Source of the DNA: Mangrovivirga cuniculi
GTDB lineage: Bacteria; Bacteroidota; Bacteroidia; Cytophagales; Cyclobacteriaceae
Length of the DNA stretch: 64,000 bases
Direction: 5' to 3'
Assembly (NCBI RefSeq): GCF_005166025.1
Contig: NZ_CP028923.1
Location: forward strand, 3,474,001 to 3,538,000
The position numbers and the translations under genes were made by a program. The notes below the pieces were generated by a model. It saw only the letters and a list, made by a program, of their open reading frames with translations, was not told where the DNA came from and ran no database searches. Shown piece by piece: positions 46,562 to 55,209 of this stretch (position 1 is the first letter of the stretch; every line of letters starts with the position of its first letter).

Positions 46562-47911
46562 TCAGTTTTCCTGTGGCTGAAATTTATATTCTTTGAAAAC
46601 AACTCCCATGTTCTCAAGCTGTCCAAGGATAGGTAGATAAACATCCTTTTTGACAGGCCTGACAACGCCTTTAGATTTGATTTTGCCTTCTAAGATCATT
46701 TCAGCTGCAATCCCTAATGGGAGTCCAACAGTTTTTGCCATCGCCGTCCGTTCAGAATCATCTCCTTCAATCACCATAAAAGAGTCTATTCCATGATCCG
46801 TATTTCCAGCGGTGTATCTGAATTTATGGACCATAACGATTCGGTCATTATCATCCTGATCCATCGTCCATTTTTTCTTAAGGATATGTTCGAGTATCTG
46901 CGCGGGTGTTCCCTTTTGAAGTCCGACAGGAGTATCCTGAAACATATCAAGCCATTTAAATTTATGCATTACTTCCGAATCGAGATCAATTCTCAGGTAA
47001 TGAGCTAATTTGAGCTCTACAGAATCAGTAGGATTATAGGCTAGAAATGAATTGATGAATTCACGATGTGTCATTTTCTCCACTCCTTCCATCTGGTATG
47101 AATCATCTGTTGCACCCAACTGAACAAAAGCATCCCAGGCACGACAGAAACCAGGTCTTCTCAAAGTACCCCGATAAAGTGTTTTAATGTCTCTCAATCC
47201 ATAAATATCCAGGTATTTAAGCGAATCACGATTAGCATAACCTTCAAAATAACCGTGATCAGGCACTTCAATTATTTCCGTACGCCTGAATAATCTATGG
47301 TAAGGTATAAACTTATATTTACCTTCCTGAATAAACTTGACCGTGCCAGTGCCTGCCATGACTACATTCCTGGGGTTCCAGGTGAATTTATACTTCCAGG
47401 GATTATTTCTCTCCGTGTCTTCTGAGAGTAGTCCACCCGTAAATGTCTCAAATGCGGTTAATTCATTTTTAGAATCACTTTTAATCTCATCGATAACCTT
47501 CATTGCCGACATATGGTCAAGACCTGGATCAAGGCCACACTCATTGAGAAAAATGAGTCCTTTTTCCTTTACCTTTTCATCAAAAGCCATCATTTCATCA
47601 CTAACATAGGAGGCTGTAATGAGATTCTTAGAATACTCAAGGCATATTGAAGCAACCATCACGTGCATATGTGCTGGCACCATGCTAATTACTATATCAG
47701 AAGCACTGATCAACTCACTTAGTTTTTTCTTATCACTCAGATCGAGTTGCACAGCTTGAACAGATTCTTTGCCGGCCACTTTTGATTGTGCCAATTTGAG
47801 ATCCAGATCGGCAAGAATAAAACTCCATCCTTTTTTATTGCAACAATCGATCAGATAATCGATTAATACAGTAGATGACCTCCCTGCACCTATCACCAGT
47901 ATTGATTTCAT
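46562..47911 (-). CDS. Saccharopine dehydrogenase-like enzyme
   Basis: The 449-residue protein has an N-terminal Rossmann domain (ILVIGAGRSSTVLIDYLI, LDLSDKKKLSELI, VISMVPAHMHVMVASICLEY). The substrate domain contains FLNECGLDPGLDHMSAMKVIDEI and ETFTGGLLSEDTERNNPWKYKFTWNPRNVV, characteristic of saccharopine reductase (LYS9/AASS C-terminal half). It would interconvert saccharopine with glutamate and aminoadipate semialdehyde in lysine degradation, or act on a related substrate such as carboxynorspermidine; the long DxGLDH region favours saccharopine. It is a single gene here, with no lysine-ketoglutarate reductase partner adjacent. Confidence 0.87.
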   Translation of the reverse strand: MKSILVIGAGRSSTVLIDYLIDCCNKKGWSFILADLDLKLAQSKVAGKESVQAVQLDLSDKKKLSELISASDIVISMVPAHMHVMVASICLEYSKNLITASYVSDEMMAFDEKVKEKGLIFLNECGLDPGLDHMSAMKVIDEIKSDSKNELTAFETFTGGLLSEDTERNNPWKYKFTWNPRNVVMAGTGTVKFIQEGKYKFIPYHRLFRRTEIIEVPDHGYFEGYANRDSLKYLDIYGLRDIKTLYRGTLRRPGFCRAWDAFVQLGATDDSYQMEGVEKMTHREFINSFLAYNPTDSVELKLAHYLRIDLDSEVMHKFKWLDMFQDTPVGLQKGTPAQILEHILKKKWTMDQDDNDRIVMVHKFRYTAGNTDHGIDSFMVIEGDDSERTAMAKTVGLPLGIAAEMILEGKIKSKGVVRPVKKDVYLPILGQLENMGVVFKEYKFQPQEN

Positions 47912-48000
47912 AATATTTTGGGTTTGTTGTAGGAGGCAAATTAGCTGAAATGCATTATCTTGACAAATTGATTTTATTTTTTAATAAGAATTTTTGAATT

Positions 48001-48486
48001 ATGGCTGGCAAAACGAAATCCATAAATATAAACTATACCGAATACGAATCTTTTGATGATCTGACTCAAGACTGGCAAAACCTTGTTAAAAAAGCGGAAG
48101 AGGCCTGTGAAACCGCCTATGCACCATATTCTAACTTTAAGGTTGGTGCTGCTCTTGAACTGGAAAACGGAACTATTATTAAAGGAAACAACCAGGAAAA
48201 TGCTGCTTATCCATCAGGGCTTTGTGCTGAAAGAGTGGCACTTTTTACTGCCCATAGTCAGTATCCTGATCAAAAAGTAAAAAAGATTACCATTTGCGCA
48301 ATAAATAATGAAAATAAAAAAACAGGAGTTTCTCCGTGTGGTGGATGCAGACAGGTAATGGTTGAGTTTTCAAAAAATAATAATATTGAGGTCCTTTTAA
48401 AAACTAAGGAAGGGAAATTTCATCTTTTTACTAGCGCATTAGACCTCGTCCCATTTAATTTTAACAAAAAAAACCTGGACGGTTAA
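48001..48486 (+). CDS. cdd: Cytidine deaminase
   Basis: Cdd deaminates cytidine and deoxycytidine for pyrimidine salvage. The 161 residues contain AYAPYSNFKVGAALELENG, NQENAAYPSGLCAERVALF (zinc Cys and catalytic Glu) and PCGGCRQVMVEF with the other two zinc cysteines, so the active site is complete. It has about 25 more N-terminal residues than the minimal homotetrameric form, as is usual in this phylum. The gene is alone, and its stop codon sits within the loop of the following terminator. Confidence 0.95.
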   Translation: MAGKTKSININYTEYESFDDLTQDWQNLVKKAEEACETAYAPYSNFKVGAALELENGTIIKGNNQENAAYPSGLCAERVALFTAHSQYPDQKVKKITICAINNENKKTGVSPCGGCRQVMVEFSKNNNIEVLLKTKEGKFHLFTSALDLVPFNFNKKNLDG

Positions 48487-48498
48487 TCCAGGTTTTTT
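48468..48498. terminator. Terminator overlapping the cdd stop codon
   Basis: A perfect 12-bp stem (48468-48479 with 48487-48498) with a seven-base loop that contains most of the cdd TAA. Its A/T-rich ends give a T-run on both strands, so it can also end the converging DUF1573 transcript. Confidence 0.85.
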
Positions 48499-48515
48499 AT
48501 AAAATCTTTTTTTGA

Positions 48516-48911
48516 TCAATTTGCTTTCGGGATGACATTAGCCCTTAATGATACTGCATCTCTGAAGGTGGTAGAGTTGCTTACTACGGTAACTACCTTA
48601 TTTTGCACCCCTCGCTTATTAGTACTATTGAATACCACGTTGATCGATCCTTTCTCTCCTGGAGGAATCGGATCTTTTGGCCAGTCAGTTGCAGTACAAC
48701 CACACTGTACAAGAACATCTGATATCAATAAAACTTCATTCCCGGTGTTCTCAAATACAAATTCGTGACTTACTTTTTCACCCTCAGTAATATCACCAAA
48801 ATCAACTTTCTTTTGTTCGAAAGTTATCTTAGGCCCATTTTCAGTTTCCTGTGCCTGAATTGTTGCCGTAAATGCAAATAGTATCAAAAATAATACTGAC
48901 AATCTTTTCAT
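48516..48911 (-). CDS. DUF1573 exported protein
   Basis: The 131-residue protein has a signal peptide (RLSVLFLILFAFTATIQAQ). A single immunoglobulin-like DUF1573 domain follows: KKVDFGDITEGEKVSHEFVFENTG, then LVQCGCTATDWPKDPIPPGEKGSINVVFNS with the two conserved cysteines around Gly, and TVVSNS near the end. DUF1573 proteins are numerous in Bacteroidota and likely periplasmic or surface, with unknown function. The gene stands alone between cdd and the helicase. Confidence 0.9.
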   Translation of the reverse strand: MKRLSVLFLILFAFTATIQAQETENGPKITFEQKKVDFGDITEGEKVSHEFVFENTGNEVLLISDVLVQCGCTATDWPKDPIPPGEKGSINVVFNSTNKRGVQNKVVTVVSNSTTFRDAVSLRANVIPKAN

Positions 48912-48966
48912 AACTGAATATAATTTTTTGATGTAATTAACGTCTAAAATACAAAAATCGTTCCGT

Positions 48967-50367
48967 TTATTTAGATTTTTCTATTAAATATAATTCTTTT
49001 TTAGCCCTGGTCACTGCTGTGTACAACCATCGCATATATTCTTTATCCTGTCTTTCAGGAGGAAGGTAACCTCTATCGAGAAAAACAGCATCCCACTGCC
49101 CACCTTGTGATTTATGACAGGTTAGGGCATAAGCATATTTAATCTGTAGTGCGTTGAGATATTCATTTGTCCTGATTAGTTCCTTCAGGTCTTTTTTATT
49201 CTTTGCTACCTGCTCAAGTTCTGCCCTGATCGTTATATACAATTCTTTTGAAGTTTCGGCTGAAAGGGAGGCCTCAGGCTGGTGAAGTGTATCGAGTAAA
49301 ACTTTAGCTTCAACCGGTTCCTGATCCGGATAGTCAAGCATTCTAAACCTCATCCTCGCAAACCTCAATCCATACATTTCTTCTTCGGCATAAACTTTCA
49401 TCACCTCGATAAAATCTCCATTGGCAATAAATCCTGCAGGAGCATCTTCGGGAAGAAAAAAGTAATTATTTCGGACTACCATTAGTAATTCTCCCGACTC
49501 TACCTCATGTTCATACCAATGAATGGTTTGCCTGATAAATTTATTATACTGAACAGCGGCAAAGTTACTACGGCACACAACAGCAGTATTTTCCTGACCG
49601 AATTTATCGTAAGCATATCGGAGCCCATCTTCCATTCGTTCAGTGCTCATTTTAAATATATCGGTAAACTTGTTGGTATTAAAAACCGGCTCAAAAACAC
49701 CCTCATGCATTTTTTGACGGATATCATTGGCGTGAAGCAGAATTCCTGAATCCAGATCCTGACGTGTAACCTGGGTTAATTCTGCCATTTCCGGTTCATA
49801 AAAAATTATCTTTTCTATACCTTCCTTCGTCAAAGCAGGACTTTCATTTAATCCCACCGGTGGCAGCTGTGCGGGATCACCGACAATAAGCAGTTTGTTT
49901 TTGTTTTCAGGTTTTTCAAAGACATATTCAATCACATCAGTCAGTAATCCCTGTTTACCAAAGTTGAACTCATCACCAATCATGGAGGCTTCATCGACAA
50001 TAAAAAGAGTTCGCTTAAAGTAATTAGGCTGTCGTTTAAAGCTTAAAGTTCCTGCTGAAGGATCATTTTGCTGCTTATAAATCACTTTATGAATGGTAAA
50101 AGCCTGGGAATTACTATAAGTAGCCATAACCTTGGCAGCCCTTCCCGTTGGAGCCATCATCATAATTTTCCATTTAAAAGCTCCCAGACATTTATTAATC
50201 ATGCTTAGCACCGTAGTTTTTCCTGTACCAGCATATCCTTTCAGAATTAAAACATCCTCTCCCTCCGTACTTTTTATAAACTTTTCAAATACGTCCAGAA
50301 ACTGCCCCTGATCATCAGTTGGTTGAAAAGGAAAATTCTTTACAATTAGATCTTTAATTCTTCCCAA
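48967..50367 (-). CDS. RecD2/Dda-like SF1 helicase
   Basis: The 466-residue protein is an AAA/SF1B 5'-3' DNA helicase. Walker A is LILKGYAGTGKTTVLSMI, motif Ia MMAPTGRAAKVM, motif II LFIVDEASMIGDEF, motif III LLIVGDPAQLPPVG, and motif VI at the end reads ALTCHKSQGGQWDAVF then LYTAVTRAKKELYLIEK. It resembles short RecD2/Dda proteins rather than the RecD subunit of RecBCD, and has no long N-terminal domain. Start is TTG at 50367: an in-frame stop lies 9 bases upstream and no ATG occurs before the Walker motif, so this start is well supported. Confidence 0.9.
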   Translation of the reverse strand: MGRIKDLIVKNFPFQPTDDQGQFLDVFEKFIKSTEGEDVLILKGYAGTGKTTVLSMINKCLGAFKWKIMMMAPTGRAAKVMATYSNSQAFTIHKVIYKQQNDPSAGTLSFKRQPNYFKRTLFIVDEASMIGDEFNFGKQGLLTDVIEYVFEKPENKNKLLIVGDPAQLPPVGLNESPALTKEGIEKIIFYEPEMAELTQVTRQDLDSGILLHANDIRQKMHEGVFEPVFNTNKFTDIFKMSTERMEDGLRYAYDKFGQENTAVVCRSNFAAVQYNKFIRQTIHWYEHEVESGELLMVVRNNYFFLPEDAPAGFIANGDFIEVMKVYAEEEMYGLRFARMRFRMLDYPDQEPVEAKVLLDTLHQPEASLSAETSKELYITIRAELEQVAKNKKDLKELIRTNEYLNALQIKYAYALTCHKSQGGQWDAVFLDRGYLPPERQDKEYMRWLYTAVTRAKKELYLIEKSK

Positions 50368-50410
50368 TTGGATTTATTTAAATTTATTGGCAATTTAGAT
50401 AAATAGATAC

Positions 50411-50916
50411 ATGAGTAAAAAGGAAAACATAAGCTTTAAAAATAAGATCCGCAACCGGGTGATGGGATTAATATTTAATGATGAAAATGAAATCCTGGTA
50501 ATTAAGCAGAAGCATTTATTTTTAAAGAATGAATGGTTTTTACTACCCCCGGAGGTGGTATTGACTTTGGAGAAGAGATGCATGAAGCACTTAAAAGGGA
50601 AATTAAGGAAGAAACTTTCCTGGATATAAAAAACTCAGAATATTTATTTATGTCAGAATTTATCCAGGAACCTTATCATGCAATTGAACATTTTTTTCTC
50701 GTAGAAGAATTTGAAGGAAATGCCAGGGTTGGATCTGACCCGGAGTTAGATGAGAATAACCAGATGATAATGGGCATTGAATGGCATACCGAAGAAGAAT
50801 TAAATAATATAAATAACCATAGAAAACATAGGATATTTAATATTATTCCCGAATTCGAAGAATTAAAAAAGGCTTCAGGCTTCTTAACAGTTGTTTCCGA
50901 CCAAAAGAATACTTAA
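50411..50916 (+). pseudogene. Nudix hydrolase, broken by one frameshift
   Basis: The first frame (KIRNRVMGLIFNDENEILVIKQKHLFLKNEWFLLP) runs into the second (PGGGIDFGEEMHEALKREIKEETFLDI) if one C is added to the five-C run at 50546-50550. This restores the full Nudix box GGGIDFGEEMHEALKREIKEET and a 168-residue protein ending SDQKNT. Nudix enzymes hydrolyse nucleoside diphosphates linked to other groups; the substrate is open. The divergent helicase gene starts 43 bases away. Like the other breaks here, the slip is in a homopolymer, so an error is likely. Confidence 0.82.
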
Positions 50917-50928
50917 TTTTCGTTGTGA

Positions 50929-50953
50929 TTTGCATTTCAAAATAATATAATTG
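50929..50953 (+). promoter_or_regulatory. Possible promoter of the small membrane-protein/DUF3822/coaD genes
   Basis: TTTG at 50929-50932 and TATAATTG at 50946-50953 (seven of eight to TAnnTTTG) are separated by 13 bases, like the receptor and rpsF operon sites. The first start codon is 27 bases downstream. Confidence 0.35.
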
Positions 50954-50979
50954 CAAAAATAAAAATAAACTGGTACACA

Positions 50980-51570
50980 ATGCTTAATAAGATTTTAACT
51001 GCTGTATTTACAATTATCGCGATCGTTTTAGCGTGGTTGATATGGGATTATTCTATTAATTCTGAAATTCGATTAAGAAGGAAAATCAAAAAAGTTGAAA
51101 CCGAGGTAATACAAAATCTCGAGCAAATAAGAGAGGCTCAAAAGGCTTACTATGCTACTCATAAGAAGTATACGGAAAACTGGGATTCTCTGATTTCATT
51201 TATCGACACAGGAAAAATCTACATTGTTGAGAGAAACGAGGAAATCATCACATTAGAATATGGTGCTGACAGTGTGGTTGTAGAATTTGATACACTGGGT
51301 TCAGTGGGTGTTCAGGATTCACTTTTCAACGAAAGAAAATATCCTGACTTCAAGCTTTCCGAATTAAAATATGTTCCTTACAGCAAAGGAAAAGTATTTG
51401 AAATGGAAACTGAGCAACAGATCAAAGGACCTGTTAAAGTATCGTTAATTCAGGTAGTAGATCCGGCTCCATTCGATAAAACAAGAAAAGAGGATAACGA
51501 TATTCCTGGTCGAAGACCATTGAGATTTGGATCTCTCGTAGATGCAACTCTTTCAGGTAACTGGGAATAA
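50980..51570 (+). CDS. Single-pass membrane protein, unknown family
   Basis: The 196 residues start with one membrane helix (LTAVFTIIAIVLAWLIWDYSI), a short charged coiled coil (RLRRKIKKVETEVIQNLEQIREAQKAYYATHKKYTENWDSLISFI) and a beta-rich region to the end. The helix plus REAQKAYYATHKKYTENWDSL segment resembles type IV pseudopilin-like or prepilin-shaped proteins, but no prepilin peptidase site is visible, so I leave the function open. It is 24 bases upstream of DUF3822 and coaD and seems to head that operon. Confidence 0.78.
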   Translation: MLNKILTAVFTIIAIVLAWLIWDYSINSEIRLRRKIKKVETEVIQNLEQIREAQKAYYATHKKYTENWDSLISFIDTGKIYIVERNEEIITLEYGADSVVVEFDTLGSVGVQDSLFNERKYPDFKLSELKYVPYSKGKVFEMETEQQIKGPVKVSLIQVVDPAPFDKTRKEDNDIPGRRPLRFGSLVDATLSGNWE

Positions 51571-51594
51571 TTTTTTCAATAAAAAAATCTTAAC

Positions 51595-52464
51595 ATGGCG
51601 TACAAGAGCGTAAGAAAAATCAAAGATACACGATTTAACATCGAACACTTAGAGGATTATGCGCTCAGCCTATTAATAGGCAGGAGTGATTTCAGAATGT
51701 TCGTAACGAATACTCGAGATAACTCCTGCTTAATCATTGAAGAATTTGAATACCCGACAGTCGATAACTCTACCGAACTCATGCAGGTACTCGATAAGAT
51801 CTTCGATGAGCATCACTTACTAAAAGCAGGCTTCTGGAAAGTCGTAAAAGTTGCAATTAAGGATTGTCCATTCTCACATGTCCCTAATGATCTTTTCGAA
51901 AAGGAAAATGCAATAGACCACCTTTCAATGAATGGTAATGTCGATCAGGAGGACGTTGTACTTTATTACAAACACCTTCAGTCAGACATTGTAACAGTTT
52001 TTAGTGTAAATGAAGACCTATCTGAATATTTAAAAGGAGTTTACACAACTATTCCAGTTCACTTTGTTCATCCAAGTGCAGCTTTTATTGAAAACATCTA
52101 CAAATACGACGATAAAACTGATGAAACTACTGTATTCCTCAATAAATCTAAAGAGGGAATATCTATTGCAGTTTATGAAAATAGTAAGATCGTATTTTAT
52201 AATGAATTTGTTACTAATACAGCAGAAGCGGTATTAAAATATACCATGTATGTCTTTAATCTTCTTGGTTTGAACCAGCAATCAACCAGGGTTGTAATAT
52301 GGGGAGATACGGACACTCAACATGAAGACTTCAAACTTCTCTATCAGTACATCAGGAATATTTCATTTGGAAGAAGGCCTCAATATCTTAAATGTGGCTT
52401 TGTCTTTGATGTAGCTGAAGACCATCAATACTTTGACCTGATGTCAATTCAGGCTTGTGCATAA
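51595..52464 (+). CDS. DUF3822 protein
   Basis: The 289-residue protein fits the DUF3822 family, a Bacteroidota-specific group with actin/hexokinase-like (ASKHA-type) features. NIEHLEDYALSLLIGRSDFRMFV near the start, FVHPSAAFIENIYKYDD in the middle and VVIWGDTDTQHEDFKLLYQYI near the end are the segments I recognise. Role is unknown. It is consistently found next to coaD in this phylum, which also holds here (8 bases apart), and no signal peptide is visible. Confidence 0.85.
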   Translation: MAYKSVRKIKDTRFNIEHLEDYALSLLIGRSDFRMFVTNTRDNSCLIIEEFEYPTVDNSTELMQVLDKIFDEHHLLKAGFWKVVKVAIKDCPFSHVPNDLFEKENAIDHLSMNGNVDQEDVVLYYKHLQSDIVTVFSVNEDLSEYLKGVYTTIPVHFVHPSAAFIENIYKYDDKTDETTVFLNKSKEGISIAVYENSKIVFYNEFVTNTAEAVLKYTMYVFNLLGLNQQSTRVVIWGDTDTQHEDFKLLYQYIRNISFGRRPQYLKCGFVFDVAEDHQYFDLMSIQACA

Positions 52465-52472
52465 TCTCCAAA

Positions 52473-52940
52473 ATGAGTAATAAGCAAAAAACAGCTATCT
52501 TCCCGGGATCATTCGATCCGTTTACTAATGGTCATAAAGACATCGTACTAAGATCTTTAAAGATATTCGATGTAGTTATCATCGCTATCGGCCATAACAC
52601 CAGTAAACATAAAAGATACTTTGATATTGACTTAATGGTTCGTAAGATCGAAGAATCCTTCATAGAATATGGTGACCGGGTCAAAGTAGTTGTTTACAAT
52701 GAATTAACTGCTTTTCTTGCTGATAAACTAGAAGCGAAGTTCCTAATCAGGGGATTGAGAAATACCACAGATTTCGAATATGAAAACAGTATTTCCCAGG
52801 TAAATGCGGATATTAATAAGGAGCTGGAAACAGTTTTTCTTATAACCTCTCATGAGTTTGCTGCTATAAGTTCAACTATCATAAGGGAGATACATCGATA
52901 CGGTGCTGATGTATCAAAATATCTTCCCTACGAAATATAA
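52473..52940 (+). CDS. coaD: Pantetheine-phosphate adenylyltransferase
   Basis: CoaD transfers AMP from ATP to 4'-phosphopantetheine, the penultimate step of CoA synthesis. The 155 residues have the nucleotidyltransferase motif FPGSFDPFTNGHKDIVLRS (TxGH, residues 18-21). FLIRGLRNTTDFEYENSISQVN and the ISSTIIRE box near the C-terminus bind ATP. I place the start at the ATG at 52473, the normal N-terminus; an in-frame ATG 18 bases upstream lies within the DUF3822 coding end. Confidence 0.96.
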   Translation: MSNKQKTAIFPGSFDPFTNGHKDIVLRSLKIFDVVIIAIGHNTSKHKRYFDIDLMVRKIEESFIEYGDRVKVVVYNELTAFLADKLEAKFLIRGLRNTTDFEYENSISQVNADINKELETVFLITSHEFAAISSTIIREIHRYGADVSKYLPYEI

Positions 52941-52947
52941 CTCTCTT

Positions 52948-53637
52948 TTAATCTATTTCAACTTTTTGCTTTTCAAGCACTCTAAGATACTTTTGATAGA
53001 TATATCTTATTGAACGATAGCTGGTTAGTAATGACCTGTCCATTTCCTTTTTGGTAAACCATTTGATATCGGTAATCTTTTCTTCTAACTGAGGAGTCAT
53101 ATTAGAATCATCCAGGCAATCCATCAGGTACCAGTCTGTCCTTTTTAAAATTCGTTTACCATTCTGCACGTAAGTGTGCCAGGTTTTAACAACCTTTTCT
53201 TTTAAGCGCACCTTAATCGCACATTCCTCTTCAACTTCCCTCACTGCTCCTAATTCCGGAGTTTCCTTCTTTTCAAGTTTTCCTTTTGGGAAGTCCCATT
53301 TGCCAAGTCTGTATATTGCCAGCGTTTTCCGGTCTTTTTTAACAATACCCCCTGCAGCTTTAATAATCTTAAAATTACTCTTAAAATACTTGACTGCCTT
53401 TTCTTTATCTTCAAACAAAAACGTAATCGAATTTAATCTCTTGGCTTTCTTATCAGACAAAATTTCGATCACCTTATCTATGTGATCGATCTGAGCAGAA
53501 CGCACAAGTAAATTATCTACCAGGTTAGCGTGGGCCAGATCAAATTCAGCTCCATCCACTACGTGATCATAAACATGGTGATCGTCCGATTCCTGGCCTC
53601 TGAAATAAACGGGGTTGTCATTTATAAATACCTTCAT
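52948..53637 (-). CDS. Nudix hydrolase with N-terminal extension
   Basis: The 229-residue protein has a Nudix domain with the complete box GKLEKKETPELGAVREVEEECAI, preceded by AAGGIVKKDRKTLAIYRLGKWDFPK. About 90 N-terminal residues (MKVFINDNPVYFRGQE... FLFEDKEKAVKYFKSNFKI) look like an additional small domain seen in Bacteroidota homologues. Substrate is unknown; candidates are (deoxy)nucleoside triphosphates or diphosphoinositol-like compounds. It converges with coaD (7 bases between stops) and is divergent from pyrE. Confidence 0.88.
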   Translation of the reverse strand: MKVFINDNPVYFRGQESDDHHVYDHVVDGAEFDLAHANLVDNLLVRSAQIDHIDKVIEILSDKKAKRLNSITFLFEDKEKAVKYFKSNFKIIKAAGGIVKKDRKTLAIYRLGKWDFPKGKLEKKETPELGAVREVEEECAIKVRLKEKVVKTWHTYVQNGKRILKRTDWYLMDCLDDSNMTPQLEEKITDIKWFTKKEMDRSLLTSYRSIRYIYQKYLRVLEKQKVEID

Positions 53638-53780
53638 TTAACCACTGGTAATTTTAAACAATTAAAAAATCTTTCACAGACCTTAAAAATAATCAAGTAT
53701 CTGAGCTGTCACAAGATTTCGATACTTAAAACACATATAAAAGTATTAATTGCTTAGATGATTTTGATTAATTTCGCGTC

Positions 53781-54431
53781 ATGAGTTATGTAAATATTAA
53801 TCCGGATACAGCTAAAAGAACAGCGTCTGAATTGATCGAAGTAGGCGCCGTAAAAATATCACCTTCAAAACCATTCGTTTGGGCTTCGGGATGGAATTCC
53901 CCGGTATATTGTGATAACCGAATCACATTATCTTTTCCCAACACTAGAAAGTACCTAAAAGATGCCCTTGTAGAAACAATCAGAAAGCAATTTCCAGAAG
54001 TGGAAGCTATCGCAGGGGTGGCTACTGCAGGAATACCACAGGGAGCTCTGACTGCAGACATTCTGGACTTACCATTCTTATATATCAGGTCAAAGCCAAA
54101 GGGCCATGGAATGAAAAACATGATTGAAGGCAAAGTCGATAAAAAACAAAAGGTAGTATTGGTTGAAGACCTGGTTTCTACCGGTGGCAGTTCCCTGAAA
54201 GCGGCAGAAGCATTAAAAGAGGCCGGTGCAGAAATATTGGGAATGGTTTCAATATTTACTTACGGTTTTGAGATCGCTGAAAATAATTTCAAAGAAGCCG
54301 GAATCAAGCTCGTTTCCCTCAGTGATTATTCCAATATGCTAAAAGAAGCGCTTGATCGAGGTCTGGTTAAGGAAAAAGATCTTGTATCATTAAAATCATG
54401 GAGAACTGATCCTGAAAACTGGAAGGCTTAA
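53781..54431 (+). CDS. pyrE: Orotate phosphoribosyltransferase
   Basis: PyrE attaches ribose-5-phosphate from PRPP to orotate in pyrimidine synthesis. The 216 residues contain SGWNSPVYCDNRITLSFP, IAGVATAGIPQGAL, FLYIRSKPKGHG and the PRPP motif VVLVEDLVSTGGSSLKAAEAL. Its stop overlaps that of the convergent TIGR02757 gene by four bases inside a perfect 7-bp inverted repeat. The coding sequence starts with no clear Shine-Dalgarno sequence, as is common in Bacteroidota. Confidence 0.96.
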   Translation: MSYVNINPDTAKRTASELIEVGAVKISPSKPFVWASGWNSPVYCDNRITLSFPNTRKYLKDALVETIRKQFPEVEAIAGVATAGIPQGALTADILDLPFLYIRSKPKGHGMKNMIEGKVDKKQKVVLVEDLVSTGGSSLKAAEALKEAGAEILGMVSIFTYGFEIAENNFKEAGIKLVSLSDYSNMLKEALDRGLVKEKDLVSLKSWRTDPENWKA

Positions 54432-54440
54432 ATGCCTTCC
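54421..54440. terminator. Inverted repeat spanning the pyrE and TIGR02757 stop codons
   Basis: A perfect 7-bp stem (54421-54427 with 54434-54440) has a six-base TTAAAT loop that contains both overlapping stop codons. There is no T-run, so classic intrinsic termination is uncertain, but the symmetry at a convergent gene junction suggests a bidirectional RNA end signal. Confidence 0.5.
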
Positions 54441-55207
54441 ATCACTCCGAGTCCGAAAAGGGCCAGGTCATATTTCACCGGGTCCTCAGGGTTCATTTTT
54501 TTTAGATTTGAAGTAAGTTCCTCGGCAGCAAGCCAATCTGATTGTTTTCTTTTCAATAGATTGAGTGCCTTGGCTATACGCTCCACGTGTACATCCAGTG
54601 GACAGATCAGATCAGCGGTACTGATCTTATTCCAAATCCCAAAGTCAATCCCTTCTTTGTCCGATCTAACCATCCATCGTAAGTACATATTCAATCTTTT
54701 ACAGGCACTTTTCCTTTCGGGAGTGCTGACATGCTTTTTTGTTCTCGAAGGTGAATCGGAAAGTGAAAAAAAAGTTCTGTGATAATTGATCAATCCCTGT
54801 TTTACGGGTTGTGAGGAATCGTTCGGATCAACATAGAATAAATCTTCCAGGGAATCATTTTCTGAATACCAGTAATTTAAAAACCGGATGAAATAAAGTA
54901 GATCTTCGTTATTGAAGGTCCGATGCTTAAATGAACTCAATCTTTGCAGTTCCTCCTCACTGTGTCCAAGGATAAATTCGTGAGGAGCCCTGTCCATCAT
55001 GTCCATGAGCTCATTGCATTTGTTGATAATCGTTTTTCTTTGCCCCCACGCCAATGTAGCAGCAAATAAACCTGCAATTTCAATATCCTGCTTTCTCGAG
55101 AATGAATGAGGAATCTGAATCGGATCAGAACCTATAAAACCCGGTTGGGCATATTTTATCAGCGCATCATCTAAATGCTCCTTTACATCTCTCAACGATA
55201 ATTTCAT
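54428..55207 (-). CDS. TIGR02757 family protein
   Basis: The 259-residue protein matches the TIGR02757 family, found mostly in Bacteroidota and related phyla: DPIQIPHSFSRKQDIEIAGLFAATLAWGQRKTIINK, then MDRAPHEFI, KRLNMYLRWMVRSDKEGIDFGIW and a C-terminal CPLDVHVERIAKALNLLKRKQSDWLAAEELT. This last part resembles the HhH-type DNA glycosylase fold, so a DNA-repair-like role is possible but unproven. It sits at the 3' end of a minus-strand group with the LysM and DUF4905 genes, starting two bases after the LysM stop. Confidence 0.88.
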   Translation of the reverse strand: MKLSLRDVKEHLDDALIKYAQPGFIGSDPIQIPHSFSRKQDIEIAGLFAATLAWGQRKTIINKCNELMDMMDRAPHEFILGHSEEELQRLSSFKHRTFNNEDLLYFIRFLNYWYSENDSLEDLFYVDPNDSSQPVKQGLINYHRTFFSLSDSPSRTKKHVSTPERKSACKRLNMYLRWMVRSDKEGIDFGIWNKISTADLICPLDVHVERIAKALNLLKRKQSDWLAAEELTSNLKKMNPEDPVKYDLALFGLGVMEGI

Positions 55208-55209
55208 AC

